A DNA stretch of 9,883 nucleotides from Sedimentisphaerales bacterium (GTDB lineage: Bacteria > Planctomycetota > Phycisphaerae > Sedimentisphaerales > SM23-30): positions 1 through 9,883 of the forward strand of contig DAOWAK010000019.1 in the NCBI GenBank assembly GCA_030634605.1, written 5' to 3'. Below, one piece after another: positions 1-6,303 of the stretch. The stretch's first letter is position 1. Each line of letters begins with the position of its first letter. The notes beneath the pieces were generated by a model. That model did no database searches. It saw only the letters and a program-made list of their open reading frames with translations, and was not told the origin of the DNA. The translations under genes and the position numbers were made by a program.

Positions 1-782
1 AAAGATGGACCAGAGACGAGCTGAAGAATCCCCACCGGCTTAGCGACAAATCACAGCGGGTGCGTGAGATGTTCGACGGCATCGCCGGCACTTACGACCG
101 CCTAAATCACCTGCTCAGCCTCAACCAGGACCGCCACTGGCGAAAACGAGCGGTACAGCAGGCCCATATCCAGCCCGGACACGAAATCCTCGATCTCTGC
201 TGCGGTACCGGCGATATGGCTTTGGAATTCATCATGGCCCAACCGGACCTGAAATCCGTCACCGGCGTTGATTTCGCCCAAAATATGCTGGATCTGGCCC
301 GGGATAAAACCGCCGAACTTTTAGCCCGGAACACCAAAAACCGATATAAGGACATTAGTATCAAATGGTTACGTCAGGACGCCACCCGGTTAGATCTTCC
401 CGATAATCAATTCGACTGCGTCAGTTGCGTGTTCGGACTGCGGAATCTACAGGACTTGAACGCCGGTTTAAAAGAAATCTACCGCGTTTTAAAGCCCGCA
501 GGCAAACTTATCATTCTGGAATTCGCCATGCCCAGGAACCGACTGCTCAGCTGGGCTTATCAGGCGTATTTTCGGCTTGTATTACCCGTCATTGGCAGTA
601 TCATAGCCTCTGACCGTGGCGGCGCGTATCGATACCTGCCCGAATCCGTGCGGAGTTTTGATACGTCAGATCAGTTTTGCAGTAAACTAAACAAAAATGG
701 TTTTGAAGCGGTTCGTGTGAAGCCCCTTAACTGGGGCGCGGTTCAGTTATATCTGGCCCGCAGGAAATCCGATAACGCCTGA
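1..782 (+). CDS. ubiE: UbiE/MenG quinone-biosynthesis C-methyltransferase (5' end outside window)
   Basis: SAM-dependent methyltransferase that C-methylates demethylmenaquinol (or the ubiquinone precursor) in the last steps of respiratory quinone synthesis. Counting from the in-frame GTG at 60, the UbiE signature YDRLNHLLSLNQDRHW is at residues 12-27, the SAM-binding motif I (ILDLCCGTGD) at 43-52, and the second UbiE signature region (RVLKPAGKLIILEF) at about 142-155. The frame is open upstream of 60 to the window edge and reads WTRDEL, NPHRLSDK and then RVREMF. This matches the usual N-terminal arrangement of the family, where a D-K-x-x-R-V-x-x-M-F stretch precedes the YDxxN motif. The true start therefore lies left of position 1, and the GTG at 60 is probably internal. 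The gene ends at the TGA at 780-782. A menaquinone role is more likely in a planctomycete, but the sequence alone does not separate MenG from UbiE. Confidence 0.93.
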   Translation, partial: RWTRDELKNPHRLSDKSQRVREMFDGIAGTYDRLNHLLSLNQDRHWRKRAVQQAHIQPGHEILDLCCGTGDMALEFIMAQPDLKSVTGVDFAQNMLDLARDKTAELLARNTKNRYKDISIKWLRQDATRLDLPDNQFDCVSCVFGLRNLQDLNAGLKEIYRVLKPAGKLIILEFAMPRNRLLSWAYQAYFRLVLPVIGSIIASDRGGAYRYLPESVRSFDTSDQFCSKLNKNGFEAVRVKPLNWGAVQLYLARRKSDNA

Positions 783-809
783 CCAGCACGGCTTAATTGT
801 CCTGCTGGT
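782..809 (+). terminator. Weak hairpin after the ubiE stop codon
   Basis: ACCAGCA (782-788) and TGCTGGT (803-809) form a perfect 7-bp stem with a 14-base loop, starting on the last base of the stop codon. No T-tract follows, so an intrinsic terminator is only a possibility; it may be a chance dyad. Confidence 0.2.
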
Positions 810-860
810 AAATGCGGTTCAGTCTCCGGCGAACTCTGTTTTCCCTTAAATGGCTTAATA

Positions 861-963
861 CCAATAACGCTTGAAATTTCTCGGTTCGCAGTGCAGCAAA
901 CCCATTGTAAGCGACAGCTTATAATTTAAACTATCAGGAATTTAAGTCTGGTTTGAGTATAAA
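861..963 (+). repeat. Left copy of an inverted intergenic repeat with a conserved hairpin
   Basis: Positions 882-963 align without gaps to the reverse complement of 2977-3058, with about 64 of 82 bases identical by hand count. Identical blocks include CAAACCCATTGTAAGC and GTTTGAGTATAAA. A further block, 861-880, matches the reverse complement of 3081-3100 at about 16 of 20 bases. In the middle, ATTGTAAGC (904-912), tetraloop GACA and GCTTATAAT (917-925) form a 9-bp stem with one G-U pair. The copy sits directly upstream of, and slightly overlaps, the start of the 627-residue gene, so it could act as its leader or promoter, or be a small non-autonomous repeat that landed there. Confidence 0.7.
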
Positions 964-2836
964 TATTAAAAACTTAATTAACCGCCTGTTTACCAACGGG
1001 CCGACGATTAGTTTTCCACAACGACAGCGAATGTTTTTCTGGGTGGGGAATCTGTTCCTGTATTGCCTGGTAAACATGTTCTATCTCCGCCTCAACAGCG
1101 GCTACTGGATTGACGACCAATACACCCACACCAGCCACAGCCTAATCGAACAATTGCTTTCGCCGCTGAACATTTTCGAGTATCCCAGCTATATCATCGT
1201 CGCCGGTATCATCATGGCCCTACTCTGTGCGGTCCCCATTCTTACCGCGCAACTTTACAACTTCTGGTACGCCCTTCCTTTTGTATTGGCGGTCTATTTT
1301 CTGGGACACAATTATGTGCTCAGCCTGTGCGTGCTGGTCAGCTCCGCCGCTGCCGGCATGGAATTCATGCGCTTCAAATCGAAATTCATCGCCGCCATTC
1401 TCTGTCTGCTCCCCGAAATTCTATACTGGGTAATTTTCAGCGGCGCCAATCCCGAACAACACGTTCTACGCTGGGCCGTACTTTACGCGCCCTGGATTTT
1501 GGCATTTCTGGTAGGTGTGGTCCTGATCGGAACGGTTATCACTATCGGTCATTTTGTCCGCTATCGACCCGGAGTGCTCACCCCCACTTTTGGAATCTTC
1601 CTGGCCGGCACCGTTTTGCTGTTTCACTTCAGCATCGGCATGAACGAACGCGATTTCCAGGCCGACGTCTTTCGCTACAGCCCCGCCCAACTGAAAGCTC
1701 TCGATACCGAATCCATAATGATTGCCGTCGAAAAAGAGTTAGCCGAAATTCTCAGAAAAGATCCTAACTACAATACCCAATTCACCAAAGATGGTTTGTT
1801 GTTGGAATGGCATGAAGCTTTCAGCGACATCTTTTTGCAGGATCCGGAACTCCCGGCAAAACAATACTACCTCAACCCCGCCGAGGAACGCGCCGCTGCT
1901 TTTGTCATATCCCGAACTAAAGCGATCGACCAGATTAGAAATTTCAACCAACGCTATCCCAACGACCAGCGGGTTGCCGATGCCCTTTACTACCAGGCCA
2001 TGCTCACCGACTGCCAAACAGACCGCCGGGCCCTGCTCAATGAAAACCTCTTACGTTTCCACTACGACCTGCCTTCGAGCCAATCCCAACCTTTCTGGAA
2101 CGAACTGCTCAGCAAATTCGACAAATCCTCCTGGAGCATTGAAGCCCGCTGGCGACTGGCCCACCTGCTCGCCGGGACCATCCCCCAAACCCCCACCGAA
2201 TCTTTCCAGTTCGACCAGGCCCAAAAATTATTGCTCGACGCCCAGCAACTTTGCGAAGAACATCTTTCACAACAGCGCAAACCCGACGACCCCACCCGCA
2301 ACGGCAAAAGTTGGCTCAGCGAAATCTTCCGCGAACCAACCCAGGCCCTTTCATTGGAACAGTTGTCTAATTTACAGATGCGTATCGCCGCCACGCTCAT
2401 GCTCATCGACCAGGAAAACCGCACCGGCCATTTTGCCCACGACAAACGCCTGGCCCAGTTCGTCCGCCTGGACCTCCGCCAACCCGATTATGAAAAAAAT
2501 CTGCAACAACTTTTGCAGAATTCCCCTCAACCTGATCCCCTCATCGACAACATCGAACTAGCTCAAGTTGCGCAGATTACCGATCCCGAAAAAAAAATCA
2601 CTCTGCTGACGGACTTAACCCGCCGCTACCCCGACCGCGACGGCGGCGTTCAAGCCATGCTCGAACTGGCCCAGACCCTGCTCGAAAAACGCAACCGTAG
2701 CGAACACCAGGGCGACCGCGAACTACTCCTCAGCCGCTGCCAGGAATACCTACAAAAAATCATCACCCTGCGCCCCAACAGCCTACCCGCCAAATTCGCC
2801 CAGGAACGCCTCCGCCGCTCCCAGCAAACTGACTAA
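953..2836 (+). CDS. Polytopic membrane protein with C-terminal TPR-like helical region, function unknown
   Basis: I do not recognise a named family. The 627-residue product has about seven hydrophobic segments in its N-terminal third (roughly residues 28-46, 79-100, 105-135 as one or two, 145-163, 172-201 and 212-229). A soluble, charged, alpha-helical region fills residues 230-627. TPR-like pairs are visible near 324-350 (RYPNDQRVADALYYQAM), 547-577 (RRYPDRDGGVQAMLELAQ) and 594-621 (LRPNSLPAKFAQERL). They follow the usual pattern of a helix, a Y/R-P-N/D turn and a second alanine-rich helix, which suggests a protein-protein docking surface tethered to the inner membrane. The start is TTG at 953, the first possible start after the in-frame TAA at 908-910. 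AGGA (936-939) lies 13 bases upstream. The next good candidate is ATG at 1031 (residue 27), just before the first membrane segment. A run of nine A residues lies at 2589-2597 inside the gene. Confidence 0.85.
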   Translation: MSINIKNLINRLFTNGPTISFPQRQRMFFWVGNLFLYCLVNMFYLRLNSGYWIDDQYTHTSHSLIEQLLSPLNIFEYPSYIIVAGIIMALLCAVPILTAQLYNFWYALPFVLAVYFLGHNYVLSLCVLVSSAAAGMEFMRFKSKFIAAILCLLPEILYWVIFSGANPEQHVLRWAVLYAPWILAFLVGVVLIGTVITIGHFVRYRPGVLTPTFGIFLAGTVLLFHFSIGMNERDFQADVFRYSPAQLKALDTESIMIAVEKELAEILRKDPNYNTQFTKDGLLLEWHEAFSDIFLQDPELPAKQYYLNPAEERAAAFVISRTKAIDQIRNFNQRYPNDQRVADALYYQAMLTDCQTDRRALLNENLLRFHYDLPSSQSQPFWNELLSKFDKSSWSIEARWRLAHLLAGTIPQTPTESFQFDQAQKLLLDAQQLCEEHLSQQRKPDDPTRNGKSWLSEIFREPTQALSLEQLSNLQMRIAATLMLIDQENRTGHFAHDKRLAQFVRLDLRQPDYEKNLQQLLQNSPQPDPLIDNIELAQVAQITDPEKKITLLTDLTRRYPDRDGGVQAMLELAQTLLEKRNRSEHQGDRELLLSRCQEYLQKIITLRPNSLPAKFAQERLRRSQQTD

Positions 2837-2922
2837 TTTCGTAATTCTCCGGCATTTCTCTTAACCGGCTGGTAGTTTGTCAAGAATGTATTTGTGGGTA
2901 GAGTCGTTTTGGCTTTATTCTC

Positions 2923-2941
2923 GCATCGGCGTGCATCGGCG
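2923..2941. repeat. Short tandem repeat GCATCGGCG x2
   Basis: GCATCGGCG occurs at 2923-2931 and again at 2933-2941, a period of 10. The reverse complement reads CGCCGATGCACGCCGATGC. From memory this resembles short degenerate intergenic repeats seen in planctomycete and cyanobacterial genomes, but I cannot verify that here. Confidence 0.55.
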
Positions 2942-2976
2942 GTTTCATCTTGGTTATTGTGAACACTTACTATAGT

Positions 2977-3100
2977 TTTATACTCAAACTAGGTAAAAAT
3001 TCCCGATAACACGAATTGCAAGCTATTGCTTACAATGGGTTTGTGGCACCGCGAACCGGGACACGTAGAGCCGTGTAAGCGAAAATTCAATCGTTGTCGG
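2977..3100 (-). repeat. Right copy of the inverted intergenic repeat
   Basis: This is the reverse-complement homologue of 861-963. Read on the - strand, the stem is ATTGTAAGC, loop AATA, GCTTGCAAT (+ strand 3015-3036). Compared with the left copy the right arm has two substitutions (A to G and T to C), yet all nine pairs remain with one wobble. This copy carries a 22-base segment (3059-3080) missing from the left copy, where only one base is present. It contains a perfect ACACG/CGTGT hairpin with a 6-base loop (3061-3076). No gene lies downstream in this orientation, since the neighbour on that side is read toward it. Confidence 0.7.
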
Positions 3101-3105
3101 TATAT

Positions 3106-3120
3106 ATACCCAATGGGTAT
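3106..3120. promoter_or_regulatory. 15-base perfect palindrome, operator-like
   Basis: ATACCCAATGGGTAT has 7-base arms around a single central base and directly follows the alternating TATAT at 3101-3105. It is compact enough for a dimeric DNA-binding protein site, but no gene starts next to it in either direction, so a regulatory role is speculative. Confidence 0.3.
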
Positions 3121-3170
3121 CATAATGCCGGGCAGCCCACTTCCGTGGGGTCTGGATCAGGGCGGTCAGA

Positions 3171-3189
3171 TCCTCGATCGGGTCGAGGA
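3171..3189. other. Hairpin TCCTCGA/TCGAGGA
   Basis: TCCTCGA (3171-3177) and TCGAGGA (3183-3189) form a perfect 7-bp stem with a 5-base TCGGG loop, about 55 bases past the 3' end of the glycosyltransferase gene. No T-tract follows on either strand, so it is not a typical intrinsic terminator. Confidence 0.35.
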
Positions 3190-3243
3190 CAAGCTTAGAT
3201 TTACAAATTGAGCAACATGGTGTTTTTATTTGTGATCGGTATA

Positions 3244-3960
3244 TTATTCAGCTTTTTCGGAAAGGATTTTTTTTCTCAGCTTGAACAACTCGCCAAAAGC
3301 CCGAAGGATAACCTTCAAATTGGCCCCGCTTGGCTCACCAGCCGTCCGGGGATAGTGATGAACACCCCGCTGTATCATGCTGTACCCGGCTCGCTTGGCC
3401 CGGGCCAGAATCTCGGTATCGATCAATGCCCCCTGGCTGTGCATCTCGATATTGTCAAAAATTTCGCGGCGGTAAAGCTTGAACGCGCAATCGATGTCCC
3501 TGATTTTCAGATTGAACAGAAAATTCACCAGCTTGCACCACGCCCAGGCATTCAGCTTGCGAATCCACGAATCCTTCCGGTCGATACGATAACAGGTTAC
3601 AATGTCCGCCTCATCGGTCAGCTCCACCAAACCCGACAGCTCCCCCAGATCAAACTGACCGTCACCATCAGTGTAAAAAACCCATTCCTTGCTAGCCGCC
3701 CGGAAACCGCTCTGCAATGCCCCACCATAGCCCTGATTAATCGAATGATGAATTACACTGACCGCCGAGTTTTCACTCGCCAACTCTTCGGCAATCTCGC
3801 CGGTCCGATCAACGCTGCCGTCATTAACAATTATAATTTCAAAATCGTCGCTTATCCCGCCCAACACCTCCAGAGCCTGCTCCACAACCCTCTTGACATT
3901 ATCCTGCTCGTTATGACAGGGAAAGAAAACTGAAATACTAAATGGCTTGTTTTGCGTCAT
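3244..3960 (-). CDS. Family 2 glycosyltransferase, DPM1-like (polyprenyl-phosphate sugar synthase type)
   Basis: GT-A fold inverting glycosyltransferase, probably moving a sugar from a nucleotide donor to a polyprenyl phosphate at the cytoplasmic face of the membrane. Numbered from the ATG at 3960, the opening strand SVFFPCHNE is at about residues 10-18, the nucleotide-binding VNDGSVDRT at 45-53, and the metal-binding TDGDGQF (a D-x-D pattern) at 97-103. The acceptor-side block DIDCAFKLYRREIF is at about 155-168. The protein ends without membrane helices, as in soluble DPM1-type enzymes rather than those with C-terminal transmembrane anchors. A TTG six bases upstream (3966) would add two residues; I prefer the ATG, although neither has a well-placed ribosome binding site. 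The start lies about 27 bases after the stop of the GT-C-like gene, so the two are probably one transcript. The exact sugar cannot be read from sequence. Confidence 0.9.
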   Translation of the reverse strand: MTQNKPFSISVFFPCHNEQDNVKRVVEQALEVLGGISDDFEIIIVNDGSVDRTGEIAEELASENSAVSVIHHSINQGYGGALQSGFRAASKEWVFYTDGDGQFDLGELSGLVELTDEADIVTCYRIDRKDSWIRKLNAWAWCKLVNFLFNLKIRDIDCAFKLYRREIFDNIEMHSQGALIDTEILARAKRAGYSMIQRGVHHYPRTAGEPSGANLKVILRAFGELFKLRKKILSEKAE

Positions 3961-3987
3961 TATCAACGGTATGCAACCTGTTAAGAA

Positions 3988-6225
3988 TTAATCTTTTTTG
4001 GTTTTATTATTCTTCACTCTCTCCAGGGCACGCATGGCATTATATTTCTTGATAAGCTCAAAGGACTCCTTATTAAGCTCATGATCCCGCCGCAGCAAAA
4101 TGTAATACCTGCCCGGATAGACTGAAACCCACCGATCGGAGTGCCTGAATAGGGCAATGATTCTTTCACTTTTACCCCAGACACTATCAAGCAGAACCAC
4201 ATTGATATTTTCCTCATCAAGCTCATCTAACCACATCTCAGGCAGGTTTGATTTTTCGTACTGTGCGAATTTACGGCGATTTTCTTTTTCCGCAGGTATA
4301 AGCACAGATAAAATTTCTTCTTTATTTAGATTCCTGAGCCATAGCAGGTATCTCGGGGATTCCGGGGGTTCATTGAACCAACTCGCATAATGCATCTGCC
4401 TGTTGAGCAGAAATTTCTTAATCTGATCTTTTGTTTTCGCTCTCTGCAATACTGCAATATCGGCCCGCAACCTGTTGGCAACTGCCAGGGATTGACCAAG
4501 CATATTCCCCTGCCCGCTCAATTCCCTCCATAACAGGTAATGTTCCAGTGTATAAGCGGCCTGGGCGCGGCCATCCATAAAAACCTTACAGGGAGGCTCA
4601 CCAGTTTTCGGATCGGGGGCTTGACCAAAGGCAACAAATCCGCCGTGGGTCCATTCGTTAAAAACAACACCCTTGAACTTAAACATATCGAAATACTTTA
4701 TCGCATTAACAGGCTGATCGGCAATCCCCACCATCTTGCGAAACATACTCATGTTTTTGGCACTTCTTTTATAATAAATATCGTCGATGCTGCCGTAAAA
4801 TACCCATCCCATTATCGCCGTAACCAAAACACCCGCCAAAGCACCGGGTAAGGCAAACTTGCGCGGCAGCGGCTTAAGTTCCAACGGCAGATTCTGCCTA
4901 TGTCTCCTTTTGATTCGTAACATATTGACAATTTCCTGAACCATCAACGCCAGAAATGGCGCCAGCACCACCCCGCCCAGGAAAATAAATCGCCGCGAAA
5001 GCAAAGACATCAGCAACGTAATCCCCATCACTCCCAGAAATGCCAGATCAATCGTAGGCCAGGGAAAGCTCTCGCTAGTGGTTTTTTTTCGACTGCGCCG
5101 ACGACTTTGGGCCAACTTTGGTTTCGGCAGAAAAGCTATCCACCAGACCAGTAAAAATAGAGCGCCCAGGCTGATATAGACAATATAAGGCGTAGCGTTT
5201 CCAAAACCCGCCCAGTTCCAGATGGGCAGCCATTCCGAAACTCCCCGCCATTGCTTACCCTCCTTGCCCGTCGCCACCAACAGCGGATGCAACAGATTTT
5301 CCAAACCGAACGGACTGAAAAATGCCGGAACCACAACCACCGTAATCAATCCCGCCACCAACGCCTTGAGCCGTACAGCACCGGGACGAAAAAAACGATC
5401 AGGCCAGAATTCAGCCGATTCAAAAAATTGCTGAACCAGATTCGCGCTCAGCATAATAACAAATATCATAATCGCATAGATGAATCCGCCGTGAACATTA
5501 CCCCAGAGCATCATAACCGGAATCATCCACAGTATCGCCCAGGGACGCCCCTTCTTCCAGTAAGCCAGAACCACCATCATAATAGCGGCAAACAAAATCG
5601 AACTCACGTTAGGCCGCAAATCAATAAACGACCTGCTCAACAACATCCCGAACGCCACCGTTCCCGCCGCGATCAACGGATGAGCACCCAGCACCCGCGC
5701 CGCCCAGTAAATAAACAGTCCCGTCAGAACCGCCTGGACAAATTTATAGATAACGATCAGGAACTCACCTTTTTGAGGCCCGAACTCGTCACCCCCGTAC
5801 GCCGTCTTCATCTTGTAAAACAGGACGTGAGTAAGCCAGTTCTGGTTCACCCAGCCGAAGCTCTTCTTATCATCCGGATAATAAGGCCGGCTCGTAGCGC
5901 TAAGCGGATCACACCAGGTAACGTGCACACCGAATTTATCCAGCAGCTTCATCTGCCACGTCCGGCCCGGATCCTCCATCGACCACGGCCCCAGCTGATA
6001 ACGACCACAGGCCATCGCCACCCAGGTATCGTTGCCCCCGATGGTCAATGTCGCGCTCTGCATCGATGCCGCCACCACCAGCGAAACACACCCGAACCAG
6101 AGCCAGCGACTTAATCCCTTTTTCCCCGTTTTCACTTCACCACCGCTCTCACCAGACAGAGAAATATCCTCCGTATCTGCGGATTGACTTAACAAATCGG
6201 TATTTTTTTTGTCATTTTTGGCCAT
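3988..6225 (-). CDS. GT-C-like polytopic membrane protein with C-terminal soluble domain
   Basis: A 745-residue inner-membrane protein. A charged cytoplasmic N-terminus (1-38) precedes about ten hydrophobic segments: near 39-59, 156-176, 183-199, 206-222, 230-262 (long), 287-305, 345-366, 392-410, 413-436 and 460-478. A soluble tail fills residues 479-745. Landmarks typical of GT-C-fold sugar transferases are an acidic NDTW motif (65-68) in the first external loop, WVNQNWL (125-131), the WGNVHGGF block (241-248), and EWTHGGF with KVFMDGRAQ (524-530 and 547-555) after the last helix. Similar HGG and DGR blocks occur in large uncharacterised bacterial membrane proteins of this type. The first loop is long (roughly 60-155). 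Two basic stretches (369-382 and 438-443) mark cytoplasmic loops. I infer transfer of a lipid-linked sugar outside the cytoplasm, possibly supplied by the next gene. The ATG at 6225 has no clear Shine-Dalgarno site. Confidence 0.8.
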   Translation of the reverse strand: MAKNDKKNTDLLSQSADTEDISLSGESGGEVKTGKKGLSRWLWFGCVSLVVAASMQSATLTIGGNDTWVAMACGRYQLGPWSMEDPGRTWQMKLLDKFGVHVTWCDPLSATSRPYYPDDKKSFGWVNQNWLTHVLFYKMKTAYGGDEFGPQKGEFLIVIYKFVQAVLTGLFIYWAARVLGAHPLIAAGTVAFGMLLSRSFIDLRPNVSSILFAAIMMVVLAYWKKGRPWAILWMIPVMMLWGNVHGGFIYAIMIFVIMLSANLVQQFFESAEFWPDRFFRPGAVRLKALVAGLITVVVVPAFFSPFGLENLLHPLLVATGKEGKQWRGVSEWLPIWNWAGFGNATPYIVYISLGALFLLVWWIAFLPKPKLAQSRRRSRKKTTSESFPWPTIDLAFLGVMGITLLMSLLSRRFIFLGGVVLAPFLALMVQEIVNMLRIKRRHRQNLPLELKPLPRKFALPGALAGVLVTAIMGWVFYGSIDDIYYKRSAKNMSMFRKMVGIADQPVNAIKYFDMFKFKGVVFNEWTHGGFVAFGQAPDPKTGEPPCKVFMDGRAQAAYTLEHYLLWRELSGQGNMLGQSLAVANRLRADIAVLQRAKTKDQIKKFLLNRQMHYASWFNEPPESPRYLLWLRNLNKEEILSVLIPAEKENRRKFAQYEKSNLPEMWLDELDEENINVVLLDSVWGKSERIIALFRHSDRWVSVYPGRYYILLRRDHELNKESFELIKKYNAMRALERVKNNKTKKD

Positions 6226-6243
6226 TTAATGTTAATCGACAAT

Positions 6244-6261
6244 TTAAACAATAACGTTTAA
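6244..6261. promoter_or_regulatory. AT-rich 18-base palindrome upstream of the GT-C-like gene
   Basis: TTAAAC (6244-6249) and GTTTAA (6256-6261) are perfect inverted arms around AATAAC, 18 bases from the ATG of the GT-C-like gene and within the 78-base gap after the topoisomerase gene. It could be a regulator site, but short AT-rich dyads are common by chance. Confidence 0.2.
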
Positions 6262-6303
6262 TCCCTTTTAAGATAAGTTTTTACAGCGGTCACCCACCAG
6301 GAA

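Larger units (their letters stand above)
2837..3243. other. Gene-free, structured region between convergent genes
   Basis: This 407-base gap separates the converging 627-residue gene (+) and glycosyltransferase gene (-). I find no convincing coding sequence on either strand; the 61-codon frame at 3026-3211 runs through the repeat and has no coding character. It holds a short tandem repeat (2923-2941), the right inverted repeat copy (2977-3100), and hairpins at 3106-3120, 3136-3149 (CCCAC, loop TTCC, GTGGG) and 3171-3189. No T-rich intrinsic terminator is seen for either converging gene. Confidence 0.7.

Noticed and set aside
1791..2561. 256-codon + strand frame inside the 627-residue gene
   Set aside because: It overlaps the real gene in another frame and gives a low-complexity product rich in N, P, S and T without any fold pattern, as expected of a frame shadow.
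2589..2597. Run of nine A residues as a programmed frameshift site
   Set aside because: The reading frame continues intact through it to a TPR-like C-terminus, and there is no stimulatory structure or alternative product that makes sense.
3015..3060. tRNA T-arm or cyclic-di-GMP riboswitch in the right repeat copy
   Set aside because: GGTTCGCGG looks T-arm-like but no acceptor or anticodon stem fits. The CAAACCCATT stretch recalls the GEMM riboswitch, but its GGGACGCAAAGCC core and second stem are missing.
3208..3933. 241-codon + strand frame opposite the glycosyltransferase
   Set aside because: It is the antisense of a gene with clear GT2 motifs, and its product shows no domain of its own.
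5251..6114. 287-codon + strand frame opposite the GT-C-like gene
   Set aside because: Antisense shadow, rich in R, H, N, P and Q, with no recognisable motif.
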